DNA from: a virus
Length of the DNA stretch: 45,642 nt
Reading direction: 5' to 3' (one strand)
Virus record (IMG/VR): IMGVR_UViG_3300028422_001995
Span: 1 to 45,642 of that record
Shown: positions 37,509 to 45,642 of the stretch, one piece after another
How positions within the stretch are numbered: position 1 is the first letter of the stretch
Layout of the letters: each line of letters starts with the position of its first letter
The notes under the pieces: generated by a model
Seen by the model: only the letters and a program-made list of their open reading frames with translations
Database searches by the model: none
Told to the model about the DNA's origin: nothing
Position numbers and translations under genes: made by a program

Positions 37509-37984
37509 TTTCTCCAAAAGCGGCACAGCAAATGCTTCGCCTCAGCTCGAAAGCGTATTTTCCCATTCTTCTCGAGATAGCTTCACCGGTCTTTGTGGGT
37601 GGGGTGATGCGCCTCGTGAACAACGAAACCGATCTCGAATACAACGGATACACGTACCGCGCGGCATCTTTCCGCTTCACGCCGCCGAAATACTCTGACA
37701 AAAAAATGGGAAACGCCACACTTTCTATCTCGACCATCAACCAGGAAGTGATTGTCGCAATCCGGGAAATGACGGAGCGCGCGAGCGCCCAAGTTGTCGC
37801 CGCGTTCTATTACGACGATTCCGGCGTTCTGACGTTTGAATCTATGGAGGAGTGGTCTTTCCAGCTCGCGAAGGTTTCCTGGGGGGACATCATCGCCACG
37901 TGGGAAATGATCTACGACGACGTTATGGAAAACGTCGCCATCGCTGACCGGCTCACGCCCCAAAAGTGCCCGGCGCTCGCATGA
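37505..37984 (+). CDS. DUF1833-like tail tip protein (L-like position)
   Basis: Start at 37505 in the ATGA overlap. The protein (FPILLEIASPVFVGGVMRLV then NNETDLEYNGYTYRAASFRF and KKMGNATLSISTINQEVIVA) has the 'l.v.n.....d...nG..Y.a..f.....p' layout of DUF1833 tail proteins. It lies before the NlpC/P60 gene. 159 residues, normal for the group. Confidence 0.8.
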   Translation: MISPKAAQQMLRLSSKAYFPILLEIASPVFVGGVMRLVNNETDLEYNGYTYRAASFRFTPPKYSDKKMGNATLSISTINQEVIVAIREMTERASAQVVAAFYYDDSGVLTFESMEEWSFQLAKVSWGDIIATWEMIYDDVMENVAIADRLTPQKCPALA

Positions 37985-38361
37985 CCGCCGACCTCCGTGA
38001 CCTCATTGGGAAGCCTTACGCGCCGCACGGCCGCGGTCCTGACGCCTACGACTGCTTCGGCCTCGCAATTGAAGTTTTACGCCGGTACGGGAAATCGCTT
38101 CCTGACGCGTACTACCTCGACGAGAACAGGAGCTTCAATTCGGTAGTAATCGAGGATTTTGCAAGAGCTTACGTTGTGCCGCGCGTAGAGGCCCCGGAAG
38201 AGGGTGACCTGGTGCTTATGAAAGTTGGCGGGGTCCCGAGTCACCTTGGGGTGTATATCGGGAACGGAAAGTGTATTCACGCATGGCGGCCGACCGTGAA
38301 GGTGTCCGACATGACCGAGATTAGAAACAAAATTGAAGGAATTTACCGATGGCCGCGATAA
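37981..38361 (+). CDS. NlpC/P60 peptidase (K-like tail protein)
   Basis: Start at 37981 in the ATGA overlap. The catalytic Cys25 is in YDCFGLAIEV, His88 in PSHLGVYIGNG and His100 in CIHAWRP, the NlpC/P60 triad. It cleaves peptidoglycan during DNA entry or tail tip assembly. The 126-residue length is close to the peptidase part of lambda K. It overlaps the J-like gene by 13 bases. Confidence 0.92.
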   Translation: MTADLRDLIGKPYAPHGRGPDAYDCFGLAIEVLRRYGKSLPDAYYLDENRSFNSVVIEDFARAYVVPRVEAPEEGDLVLMKVGGVPSHLGVYIGNGKCIHAWRPTVKVSDMTEIRNKIEGIYRWPR

Positions 38362-41300
38362 CTATTTTTAGAAACCCTTTTTCCTCTGAGCGCGAGACCA
38401 TTCAAGCAGAAGCAGGGAAGCGCATTTCCGAGGTAGTTTCGTTTAGCGAAGAGCGATCGCATGTATTCGTAAACGGATCCAGGATCGCTGAGGATTGGAT
38501 TCTAGGGGTCGATGACGTAGTTTTGATCCGGGAATACCCTGCCGACCCAGCGACGGCCTCAGCCATCATTTTTGCGGCTATTGTTACATACCTTTTTACT
38601 GAAGTAGTCGTCGAGGCTATGACCGGAAAGTATCTAGCAGATTATGTGGGTCTCGGTAAAAAACTCAACGGATATTTTGGTCTCGGCGATGACGATTCTT
38701 CAGCGCTTAATAGCCAGGAGAGTATCAAAAAAACTCCTCAGCTCCGCGGATCAAAGAACCAGCTTTGGAGCGGTAAAAACGTTCCGCTTCTGCTCGGCGA
38801 GCACCTCTTCACACCCGGCATTTGCGGGAAACCTTATTCCCAAATCGACCCAGTTACGGATCCTGATGGTGAGAAACCGTACATTACTATTCTCTATATG
38901 CTCGGTTATTCACCACTCATCGCGACCGATTTACGACTCGGTGAAATGCTCCTCGCAACCAACACCGCTCTCACGCTTAACGGTAACATTGCTGTCGACG
39001 GAAGGTACTCAAGCGCAGATTATGGTACCGTTCTCGAAATAAGGGATTCTTCCGAGGTTTCTATCTATCCTCAGAAAGTTATCGAGGACCAGACTGGCGG
39101 AATAAAACTCCTCAACACAGAAATAACCGGGCCCGAGTACCCAATCCGTTTTTCAGCCTCCAACGTAATGAAGCTCGAGGTTGAAATCATGTTCGGAGGT
39201 CTTTTTCGGGTAAACGATGACGGAAGCCGCGGCGATGCTACCGTGACAGTTCGCGCTCAGTGGAGACCTTTAAACGGCAATGATTCACAATGGTCCGACT
39301 TCCCCGGGTTTACAAACGCAACATCTTTCGCGTCCGGGGTAAGCACCTTTACTCGAAACGCCTCCAAGGAAATGCGCTTTATCACCACAAAAAACTTTAC
39401 GAAAACCGAAATGGACGCTATCCCTTCGGGTATCGTCGAGATTCGTGTTTTTAGAACAAATGCCCAATCATTGGACACGAGAACAAATGATTCCGTTTAC
39501 TGGACCGCCTCCCGTTCGTGGTGCTTCGATAAAGCTGCCTCATCTGCAGCCGGATATCTTGTCGCTCAGGCTCCAGTTATCCAAAAGGTGCGCGATAAAA
39601 CCGTCCGTCTTGGGTTTAGAATTTACGCAAAAGACGACCTTAACGGAACGCTCGACTCGCTCAACATGATTATGAAGTCAATCACGCGCACCTGGACCGG
39701 AAGTGCTTGGACGAGTAAGTCTACAGCGTATTCGAATAAATCAACCTCAAAGAACCCTGCGGCTGTGGCCCTTTCGGTCCTCCAGGGCAATAACCTCGGG
39801 AAAAACGCATATCTTGATTCCAAGCTCGATATGGCTGAATTCGGCCGTTTTTACGAGTTTTGCGAGACCAAAGGCTTTACGTGTAATGGCGTCGTGACGA
39901 ATGATGTGAAGCTCGAAAACCTCGTCAAGGATATACTTTTTACCGGCCGCGCGCAAAAGATCATGAAAGACGGGCTCCATTCGCTCTTTATTGATCAGCC
40001 GCAAGCGATACCGATAACAATCCTCAACAACCAGAACGTAATTTCCGCGAGCAACACGAAGGACTTCGATAAAGTTCCTGACGGCCTCAAAGTCTCTTTC
40101 GTGGATGAGTACGACAGGTATCAAACGAATGAGATTTACGTCATGGATGACGGGAAATCATCGAGCGATCCCGACATGGAATTTCTCGACGTGGAATTTA
40201 CTTTTGTCACGAATAGAAACCACGTTTGGAAGCTCGGAAGGTATATTCTCGCGTGCTTAATCCTTCGGCCGGAAGTATGGACCAGAAAGGTATCGATCGA
40301 CGGCGGAAGGCTGCCTGTCGGCTCTCTCGTTGAGGTTCAAGACGACACCATCGCTGTAGGAATCAACTCAGGGGGTGTGATAAAGTCGATTCTTACCTCG
40401 GGCGGATACATGACTGGGATCGTTTCGGATTCGTACTTCGATATGGAGGACGGGAAATCCTATGCGGTAAAAGTCCTTCAGGCAGACGGGGCGAACGAGC
40501 CTCGTATAAGGCTTATGCCGGTAGTCACGAACGCCGGGACCCACAACACGCTTACTTTTGTTACGCCTCTCGCACTGACCGAAGACCAAAAGCCGAGCGA
40601 AGAAGATATTTTCTCATTCGGGCTCCTTGAAAAAGTCACCGCCGACGCGCTCGTTGTCGGATACAGCACCTCGGACGACGGAACGTATGAGCTATCGCTC
40701 GTGCCCTACAGCGACGACCTCTACGATTGCGATACTGGAGAAATTCCGGAATTTGACTCGAAAATAACCCCACCACTCGATAATTCAGCGCTTGAGAAGT
40801 TTTCTCCGACACAGTCTCAGCTTGAAACCATTACTAGCGTTGTAAATCCAATCGTCGAGCAGATCGAACTTACTCCTGGACCGCCCGGTGTTGGTATTGA
40901 TTCCGTGTCGATTTCTTACCAGGTAGGAACCAGCGCAACGACTCCGCCGACAGGAACGTGGACGACAACGCCCGGAGCAACGTCGCCCGGACAATACCTT
41001 TGGACCCGGACAATAACTACCTATACCGACGCCTCTGGTGTTACGGCGTATTCTGTCGCGGCACATGGTGCGACTGGTCCGGCCGGCGCCACAGGTCCAA
41101 CGGGCCCCACCGGCGCGACCGGGTCACAAGGACCCACCGGAGCCACTGGTCCGCAAGGGGCGACATCCCTTGGGCTTGGATTCATTCTTAACGCTTCGAC
41201 ATTCGCTGCAGAAGGTTCAAATACTGGAGAAATCTATATCCACGGCTATACATCAGCCGGAGCGGCCGCAGATACGAACGGGTTTATTTTCTTCAAGAAC

Positions 41301-43502
41301 GCGCAAATAGCCATTACTCGTGGAATGGTTGACCCCGGCGTCGCTGTAGATGGATTCTTACTTGCACCGAAAGCAGGGGGATCCGTCATTGCGGCGTTTT
41401 TCCGGATAAGTAATCAGACCTGGTATAGCGTGATCGGGGGCACTCTCACCGCACTTACCGAGGCGAATTACGTTGCAGTCGGAGAGATCATAAATACCGC
41501 CGCTGAAACAACCGAATCCGCGCGGCTTTATCCTACCGGAAGAGACCTCGTAGATATTCGCACGTCAATCGAGGCGAAGTATATCGGTATCGCTGGCTCG
41601 GTAACAAACGGGTCTGGCACGGTGTCGATTTACCAGGCAATAAGCGCCACGCAATTCTCGGCTTCAGGTGTCTCTCGTCGTGTTCGTCCTGGGGCTTGCG
41701 TTTTCGTTCGAGGCGGTACGCTTAATCAATCCGGTTCCGCTGATTCGGTGAAGGCCCTGCGTGTTTTCGACGGGTATTACTGGGAAGCCCCAAGGACCGA
41801 GGATTACGAGAAATATCGCCAGCTTGCGGGTCTTTCGCTTCTTGGGGTCGCGCGCATTTACAGCGCAAGCAGCACTGTACCGACAGATTGCGGAACGTAC
41901 ATTGACTTCCTTATTGCAAACGCGGCTGTCATAGCCGCCCTCTCATCCGAAGAAATCCAGTTCCTTGAGTATGTCGCATCGATTGCCGATTCAACGCTCG
42001 TGGCTCGATCCGGCTCTACCCCAGGTACTCGACAAGTTTACATGGGAAAAAACCCGCGCTACCCTAATGATGCGACGCGAGAATATGAGTTTGCGCTGCA
42101 GGAATATCTTGGAATGAATGGTTCTACGGAGGTATGGATGAAGCATTTATGGACCAGACTTTTATCAAGCGGTGCTCTGGCTTTAACACTCTCGGGGTGC
42201 GTTCAAGCGAATAGTTCAGTCTTATCGAATCCTGGTGTGGTGTGGAAATCGCTAGTTTCCATTTTTGGGACATCTTCGGTGCTCTGTGTAGCCCATAACA
42301 ACGGAAGATGGGTAGCGGGAGGATTCGATAGTAAGATCGCGTACTCAAACGATGGCATAACATTCACACTCGGGTCAAGCGGATTAACAGGGGGCATTCG
42401 CGGAGTCGCATATGGCAACGGGCTATGGGTAATTGTAGACAGTGATGGAGGCATAGCGACTTCTGAAAACGGAATCACTTTTACTAAACGGACAAGCCCA
42501 TTCACTGCTCAGATAAGAAGCGTTTGCTATGGCGGTGGTAAATGGATTGCTGTTGGTTTTGATGGAAAAATTGCATCGTCACCGAATGGTGTAACATGGA
42601 CCCTACTGAGCAACCCATTTCAGTTGTCAGTGTTAGGAGGTGTTGCATATAGCAACGGGAGATGGGTAGTAGTAGGGGGTAATGGAAAGGTCGCATATTC
42701 AAATGACGGTGTGACATTTACACTCGGGTCAAGTGGATTCGGTACAACCAGTATCTATGCTGTTGCATATGGTAATGGAAGATGGGTAATAGCAGGAGAT
42801 AGCGGAAAGGTCGCATATTCAAATGACGGTGTGACATTTACACTCGGGTCAAGTGGATTCGGTACAAATGCTATATATGGTGTTACTTATGGAAACGGGA
42901 AGTGGGTAATTGTCGGTACTGGAGGGAAGGTTGCATACTCAACTGACGGTATAACATTTCTCTCGGACAATTTACAACAACCATTTGGAACAGACGGGTA
43001 TTTTACAGCAGTTGCAACGGATCAGTTGGGTATTTTCATAGCTGTTGGTAATTCAGGTAGTACTCAAAACGGGCTCCTTGCTCGTTCCGACCCACTCGAA
43101 GCTGGTGGCGGTGTTGTCGGTAAGGTATACGATACCGTTCATGGGGAGCTAAATAAACTTTGGGACGGACGGTTCTTCCAGAGCTACGCGAGTGTAGCTG
43201 ATATTCCAACGGAGAAAACAAGGGTACTAGAGTTTTCAAGTGCGGCAACGAGGGGAACCGCATTTGCCGCAATCAGCGCATTGCTCAATCCCGTCGTTGG
43301 TTCTAAGATGTCCTGTCATGGCCAAAGAACATATAGTTATGGTGTCTCGTATAGCTGTGATGTTAGTAGTATATACCGATTAAGTGCATCGCAGATAAGG
43401 CTTGCGAGCTTGGACGGAAGCAACGCATTTGATCTTGATACCTCGGCAAATACTTTAGGCGTAGACATACAAATCGAACTCATTATTTATAGAGATGTCT
43501 AA
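38349..43502 (+). CDS. J-like central tail/host specificity protein (1717 aa)
   Basis: A ubiquitin-like I-type N-terminus (ITIFRNPFSSERETIQAEAG then HVFVNGSRIAEDWILGVDDV) and a hydrophobic helix (ATASAIIFAAIVTYLFTEVV) are fused to the J hub (PQLRGSKNQLWSGKNVPLLL, YITILYMLGYSPLIATDLRL), ending at about residue 830. About 907-945 is a collagen-like stretch of GAT/GPT triplets. After further domains, residues 1294-1590 are seven repeats of about 40 residues ('YGNGrWVi.G..GKvAYSnDGvTFTlgsSgfg'), a likely seven-bladed beta-propeller that would bind the receptor. Two blades are nearly identical in DNA. The gene also contains an internal start with ribosome site (42138). Confidence 0.9.
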   Translation: MAAITIFRNPFSSERETIQAEAGKRISEVVSFSEERSHVFVNGSRIAEDWILGVDDVVLIREYPADPATASAIIFAAIVTYLFTEVVVEAMTGKYLADYVGLGKKLNGYFGLGDDDSSALNSQESIKKTPQLRGSKNQLWSGKNVPLLLGEHLFTPGICGKPYSQIDPVTDPDGEKPYITILYMLGYSPLIATDLRLGEMLLATNTALTLNGNIAVDGRYSSADYGTVLEIRDSSEVSIYPQKVIEDQTGGIKLLNTEITGPEYPIRFSASNVMKLEVEIMFGGLFRVNDDGSRGDATVTVRAQWRPLNGNDSQWSDFPGFTNATSFASGVSTFTRNASKEMRFITTKNFTKTEMDAIPSGIVEIRVFRTNAQSLDTRTNDSVYWTASRSWCFDKAASSAAGYLVAQAPVIQKVRDKTVRLGFRIYAKDDLNGTLDSLNMIMKSITRTWTGSAWTSKSTAYSNKSTSKNPAAVALSVLQGNNLGKNAYLDSKLDMAEFGRFYEFCETKGFTCNGVVTNDVKLENLVKDILFTGRAQKIMKDGLHSLFIDQPQAIPITILNNQNVISASNTKDFDKVPDGLKVSFVDEYDRYQTNEIYVMDDGKSSSDPDMEFLDVEFTFVTNRNHVWKLGRYILACLILRPEVWTRKVSIDGGRLPVGSLVEVQDDTIAVGINSGGVIKSILTSGGYMTGIVSDSYFDMEDGKSYAVKVLQADGANEPRIRLMPVVTNAGTHNTLTFVTPLALTEDQKPSEEDIFSFGLLEKVTADALVVGYSTSDDGTYELSLVPYSDDLYDCDTGEIPEFDSKITPPLDNSALEKFSPTQSQLETITSVVNPIVEQIELTPGPPGVGIDSVSISYQVGTSATTPPTGTWTTTPGATSPGQYLWTRTITTYTDASGVTAYSVAAHGATGPAGATGPTGPTGATGSQGPTGATGPQGATSLGLGFILNASTFAAEGSNTGEIYIHGYTSAGAAADTNGFIFFKNAQIAITRGMVDPGVAVDGFLLAPKAGGSVIAAFFRISNQTWYSVIGGTLTALTEANYVAVGEIINTAAETTESARLYPTGRDLVDIRTSIEAKYIGIAGSVTNGSGTVSIYQAISATQFSASGVSRRVRPGACVFVRGGTLNQSGSADSVKALRVFDGYYWEAPRTEDYEKYRQLAGLSLLGVARIYSASSTVPTDCGTYIDFLIANAAVIAALSSEEIQFLEYVASIADSTLVARSGSTPGTRQVYMGKNPRYPNDATREYEFALQEYLGMNGSTEVWMKHLWTRLLSSGALALTLSGCVQANSSVLSNPGVVWKSLVSIFGTSSVLCVAHNNGRWVAGGFDSKIAYSNDGITFTLGSSGLTGGIRGVAYGNGLWVIVDSDGGIATSENGITFTKRTSPFTAQIRSVCYGGGKWIAVGFDGKIASSPNGVTWTLLSNPFQLSVLGGVAYSNGRWVVVGGNGKVAYSNDGVTFTLGSSGFGTTSIYAVAYGNGRWVIAGDSGKVAYSNDGVTFTLGSSGFGTNAIYGVTYGNGKWVIVGTGGKVAYSTDGITFLSDNLQQPFGTDGYFTAVATDQLGIFIAVGNSGSTQNGLLARSDPLEAGGGVVGKVYDTVHGELNKLWDGRFFQSYASVADIPTEKTRVLEFSSAATRGTAFAAISALLNPVVGSKMSCHGQRTYSYGVSYSCDVSSIYRLSASQIRLASLDGSNAFDLDTSANTLGVDIQIELIIYRDV
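42138..43502 (+). CDS. Possible internal in-frame gene: propeller lipoprotein
   Basis: Inside the J-like gene, in the same frame, GGAGG (42128-42132) lies five bases before ATG 42138. Translation from here gives MKHLWTRLLSSGALALTLSG followed by Cys21: a basic head, a hydrophobic core and the lipobox L-S-G-C. The product (454 residues) would be a lipoprotein carrying the seven-bladed propeller and the fibre end. It could block the phage receptor or otherwise display the binding domain. The combination may be chance, because the segment must also make sense within the tail protein. Confidence 0.42.
   Translation: MKHLWTRLLSSGALALTLSGCVQANSSVLSNPGVVWKSLVSIFGTSSVLCVAHNNGRWVAGGFDSKIAYSNDGITFTLGSSGLTGGIRGVAYGNGLWVIVDSDGGIATSENGITFTKRTSPFTAQIRSVCYGGGKWIAVGFDGKIASSPNGVTWTLLSNPFQLSVLGGVAYSNGRWVVVGGNGKVAYSNDGVTFTLGSSGFGTTSIYAVAYGNGRWVIAGDSGKVAYSNDGVTFTLGSSGFGTNAIYGVTYGNGKWVIVGTGGKVAYSTDGITFLSDNLQQPFGTDGYFTAVATDQLGIFIAVGNSGSTQNGLLARSDPLEAGGGVVGKVYDTVHGELNKLWDGRFFQSYASVADIPTEKTRVLEFSSAATRGTAFAAISALLNPVVGSKMSCHGQRTYSYGVSYSCDVSSIYRLSASQIRLASLDGSNAFDLDTSANTLGVDIQIELIIYRDV
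42684..42867 (+). repeat. Near-identical propeller-blade repeats, 120-bp period
   Basis: 64 bases are identical at 42684-42747 and 42804-42867 (encoding GKVAYSNDGVTFTLGSSGFG and flanks), exactly 120 bp apart. Earlier blades (for example 42340-42380) share parts of it. The period equals one 40-residue blade, consistent with recent blade duplication. Confidence 0.9.
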
Positions 43503-43511
43503 GGAGGCGCT

Positions 43512-43808
43512 ATGTACGTACTGACATTAACCGGAGTAACTGGATTTGCTGTGGACCACGTTGAACGAAAAGGGATAGAGCATTTATGCAATGTGCACCT
43601 TCCCGAGGGGACTAAGTGCTGGCCGTTTACCGAGGCAGAATACGAGGAAATGGGACGGCCAGAGTTCGGCGCGATAGGGCCTAAAGAGGATCCGGCGTTT
43701 ACCACCATCGGAAAACCGACATGGAAGGAATTACACCCGGAGCTTTTCGACGATTACAGGCATCCAAAAGAGCCTGAAAAAGGGGAATCTGATGCTGGTC
43801 AAAGTTAA
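43512..43808 (+). CDS. Small protein after J, tail-fibre-associated (98 aa)
   Basis: AAGGAGG lies upstream. MYVLTLTGVTGFAVDHVERK then GIEHLCNVHLPEGTKCWPFT has no named family that I know. The acidic and Pro-rich end (YRHPKEPEKGESDAGQS) may be flexible. Position after the fibre gene suggests a fibre assembly or accessory role. It overlaps the next gene by 17 bases. Confidence 0.62.
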   Translation: MYVLTLTGVTGFAVDHVERKGIEHLCNVHLPEGTKCWPFTEAEYEEMGRPEFGAIGPKEDPAFTTIGKPTWKELHPELFDDYRHPKEPEKGESDAGQS

Positions 43809-44007
43809 TAACGAGAAAAACAAAGCGATTAAGGCTGAAAAAGAAAAAGCCGAAAGAACGGCATCCGCGCTTTCCAGGCTTGCAGAAATAGACGCGCTTT
43901 CAATCCGGCCGCTTCGTGCGAAACTCTCTGGATTATCAAGCAAAGGCGACGACGAAAGACTGGAATCCCTCGAGGAAGAAGCGAAGAAGTTACGAAAAGA
44001 GCTTTAA
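43792..44007 (+). CDS. Small coiled-coil protein (71 aa)
   Basis: GGGGAA precedes the ATG. The sequence is almost entirely charged helix (NNEKNKAIKAEKEKAERTAS, then DERLESLEEEAKKLRKEL) with a central 'LaeIDalSiRplRA' motif. That motif is common in small phage proteins next to tail fibre genes. Function unknown. Confidence 0.65.
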   Translation: MLVKVNNEKNKAIKAEKEKAERTASALSRLAEIDALSIRPLRAKLSGLSSKGDDERLESLEEEAKKLRKEL

Positions 44008-44104
44008 TACAAACCGAGACATAATTCCAAAACCCCATCCTTGTTTTTTTATCCATTTTTACGGAAAATGACCCTATATATGGTGTGATAAGCGGGGGTT
44101 AAAT
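44008..44104 (+). promoter_or_regulatory. Intergenic region with possible late promoter
   Basis: TATATAT near 44073-44079 could be a -10, with T-rich sequence upstream but no clear -35. AATTCCAAAACCC (44022-44034) is shared with the intergenic DNA before the scaffold gene. A new transcription unit for the lysis genes is plausible. Confidence 0.4.
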
Positions 44105-44806
44105 ATGTTCGACGCGATAAGTAAAATGAGTACGCCCAATCTGATAATCTTATCCGTAACGGTTTTGATTATCGTTGCGATGGTTCTTTTCCTGGTTTGG
44201 AAACGCGGCTTCAAGGCATCGGCAGGGGGTAAAACCCTCGAATTTGCAGGATCCGACGGAGAGGTGCAGCAAACCGACCAGCTCGGGCTCATGTATATCA
44301 TGAACGACAACTGCCATCAGATCGAAGAAAGAAAAAAAGAGCGCATTGACTCGATCATACCGGCGCTTTCCTACCGATTAAGCGACATCAGCAATCTTTC
44401 CTGTATCAGCCTCAAGGCGGAATCCATTCTTCAAAACCGGCGCCGGCAAAACGGATTCGCAAAACTCAAGACCAAGAAAGCATTTTCCGAATACGTTGAC
44501 GACGTTTCCGGGGAGCTTCTCGGGAAAGCAAGATCTGAGGCTAGCAGGGTAGTATCCTGTTCGGTCCTTCCGGTTGGAACCATCGACGAGTCTGTCGTTC
44601 ACTCGGTTTCTGAAGCATTTGCTTTGAAAGCGATTCAGGCAGTACGGGACGAATACGCCGAAAAAGCCGAAATGTACCGCAGATTCAAACCTCAATTCGA
44701 AATTCTCAAGGACAAGCCGCGCGTTGACTTCTGCGAACAGAAAATTAGAAAGCATGACGACCGCGCGAAAGTGTTCGGGGATCTTATCGAGGAGATAGGC
44801 GGATGA
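44105..44806 (+). CDS. Membrane-anchored protein, possible holin-related (233 aa)
   Basis: One N-terminal membrane helix (NLIILSVTVLIIVAMVLFLV then WKRGFKAS) precedes a soluble helical domain of about 190 residues with scattered cysteines. A short Gly-rich beta stretch (GGKTLEFAGSDGEVQQ) follows the helix. It is placed immediately before the spanin with a four-base overlap, so a role in lysis is likely. It is too long and has too few membrane segments for a classical holin. Function not assigned. Confidence 0.62.
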   Translation: MFDAISKMSTPNLIILSVTVLIIVAMVLFLVWKRGFKASAGGKTLEFAGSDGEVQQTDQLGLMYIMNDNCHQIEERKKERIDSIIPALSYRLSDISNLSCISLKAESILQNRRRQNGFAKLKTKKAFSEYVDDVSGELLGKARSEASRVVSCSVLPVGTIDESVVHSVSEAFALKAIQAVRDEYAEKAEMYRRFKPQFEILKDKPRVDFCEQKIRKHDDRAKVFGDLIEEIGG

Positions 44807-45249
44807 ACCGCTGGATACTTTGCTTCGCCGCGGCCCTCCTCATAGGTTCGTGCGCTCTCGGGTGTAAGACGGCTCCTACGCCTATTCCGGTGGATGAACT
44901 TGAGATCGCGACGGAAGCTGCGGAGGCCTTAGCCGGATTAGCGAGCACCGTTTCGAGCCAGGCGGAGAATCTCGCAGTTGCCCTGGAAGAGCTTCCGGTC
45001 CCGGCCGAGGTAAAGACCGCCGCCCGTATACACGCAGAAGATGCGAAAAAGGCCGCGACTGTCGCTCAAGGCGTCGTTATTAAAGTTGAAGAAATAAAAC
45101 CGGCAGTCGAAATGATCGCTGGTGAGCGGAATGAATCAACAATCGAGATAGAAAGAGTAACGAAACAGCGAAATGACGCTTGGATCGGTTTAGTTATCAT
45201 TTTGGTAATCGTCGGGGTCGTTATTTTACGGAAAGCAAGAATTATTTAA
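44803..45249 (+). CDS. Unimolecular spanin-like lipoprotein
   Basis: The 148-residue protein begins with a signal peptide, MNRWILCFAAALLIGSC then ALGC, with Cys17 or Cys21 as lipid-modified residue, followed by a Pro-rich linker. A long amphipathic helical middle follows (EIATEAAEALAGLASTVSSQ, KTAARIHAEDAKKAATVAQG). The end is a C-terminal membrane helix (AWIGLVIILVIVGVVILRKA). An outer-membrane lipid anchor plus a C-terminal inner-membrane anchor in one chain is the plan of T1 gp11-type u-spanins, which fuse the two membranes at lysis. This also implies a diderm host. Confidence 0.8.
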   Translation: MNRWILCFAAALLIGSCALGCKTAPTPIPVDELEIATEAAEALAGLASTVSSQAENLAVALEELPVPAEVKTAARIHAEDAKKAATVAQGVVIKVEEIKPAVEMIAGERNESTIEIERVTKQRNDAWIGLVIILVIVGVVILRKARII

Positions 45250-45267
45250 GGAACGGAGGGTAAAGCT

Positions 45268-45642
45268 ATGCCTGCAATATTCGGGAATCAAATGTACGAT
45301 GAAGGGCTCCTGGGATTCCAGGCCCGCGGTCAAACAATTCATCTTTGTTCGGCTCAGCCGACCAATTACGCTGGCCTAGCGGCGGTTTCTCTCGGAAACG
45401 CAGCGGTGAGCATCGGGGATCCGGCGAACGGAACAACCGGACGGAGGGTTACCGTTGCCGCTGTAACGGCCGGAGAGAAGACGCTTCTGGCAGAAACCGT
45501 AGCCACTCATTACGCAATCGCCGATGATACGAACGATATTCTCCTCGTATCTCAAGAACTCGAAGCCCCGATTACTCTTACGCCTGGAGGTACCTGGGCT
45601 ATGGCTTCGTTCGACGTTACCTTCCCAGCACCAACGACGTAA
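45268..45642 (+). CDS. Conserved phage protein (124 aa)
   Basis: GGAGGG lies upstream. The protein MPAIFGNQMYDEGLLGFQAR then IHLCSAQPTNYAGLAAVSLG and NAAVSIGDPANGTTGRRVTV is like a small family seen near the lysis or fibre genes of other phages ('y..gL..l...a..ihlcs..P..ya......sLg'). It is beta-rich and may be a minor virion protein. The stop codon is the last three bases of the window, so it is complete. Confidence 0.7.
   Translation: MPAIFGNQMYDEGLLGFQARGQTIHLCSAQPTNYAGLAAVSLGNAAVSIGDPANGTTGRRVTVAAVTAGEKTLLAETVATHYAIADDTNDILLVSQELEAPITLTPGGTWAMASFDVTFPAPTT

Noticed and set aside
38349-43502. Diversity-generating retroelement acting on the tail protein
   Set aside because: No reverse transcriptase gene and no template/variable repeat pair with adenine changes was found. 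The repeats are simple tandem blades.
27931-44104. Shared 13-mer AATTCCAAAACCC in two intergenic regions as a late promoter element
   Set aside because: Two copies are too few, with no consistent -10 or spacing to a start. Noted only in the feature text.
1-45642. CRISPR array
   Set aside because: No set of regularly spaced direct repeats with unique spacers was seen. Repeats present are coding duplications, iterons or palindromes.

Overview
The window is almost entirely a temperate tailed-phage genome, either an integrated prophage or a viral contig, with a siphovirus-type tail. It starts inside a tyrosine integrase and ends on a stop codon of a small late gene. The host looks like a Gram-negative bacterium with an outer membrane: there is a beta-barrel outer-membrane protein and a spanin with both a lipobox and a C-terminal membrane anchor. 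A spirochaete of the Treponema kind is my best guess, from the integron-type cassettes, the InlB-type repeat on the tail tube protein and the general flavour of the proteins. This host call is inference only.

Layout. 1-3900 is the lysogeny and integration end: integrase, small unknown genes, a reverse-strand pair (DpnD/PcfM-like protein and outer-membrane protein) that looks like a lysogenic-conversion cassette, an XRE repressor facing a ribbon-helix-helix gene across three operators, and an excisionase-like protein. 3900-4800 has no protein gene. It holds two canonical tRNAs (Met-CAT, Thr-TGT), several tRNA-like fragments and a strong terminator. 4800-11400 is a tightly overlapping operon of small early genes: a frameshifted membrane protein, VRR-NUC nuclease, PPP-type phosphatase, SF2 helicase and a MazG-like protein. 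11376-11870 is a second control region with another XRE repressor, three 18-bp operators at about 32-bp spacing, a near-consensus promoter and a leader RNA whose two hairpin loops are complementary. 11890-19630 is a recombination/replication block with a single-polypeptide SbcD-SbcC (Mre11-Rad50) fusion and SSB.

19685-20350 holds two integron gene cassettes in tandem, one with a complete attC site and one with only the left half. 20350-22600 has a promoter, a short hairpin RNA/terminator, the replication initiator and two helper genes. 22600-45642 is the late region in a normal order: small and large terminase, portal, a MuF head protein carrying a C-terminal HExxH domain plus a small downstream gene, scaffold, P22-like coat, head-tail connectors, tail tube, M15 endolysin, tail chaperones with a -1 frameshift site, tape measure, distal tail proteins, NlpC/P60, a 1717-residue J-like protein with a collagen-like stretch and a seven-bladed propeller, then lysis-type genes with a unimolecular spanin.

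The points most worth following are: the integron cassettes inside a phage early operon; the kissing-loop leader RNA under the second repressor; the SbcD-SbcC fusion; the MuF-metallopeptidase/possible immunity pair; and an in-frame internal start with a strong Shine-Dalgarno and a lipoprotein signal inside the J-like gene.
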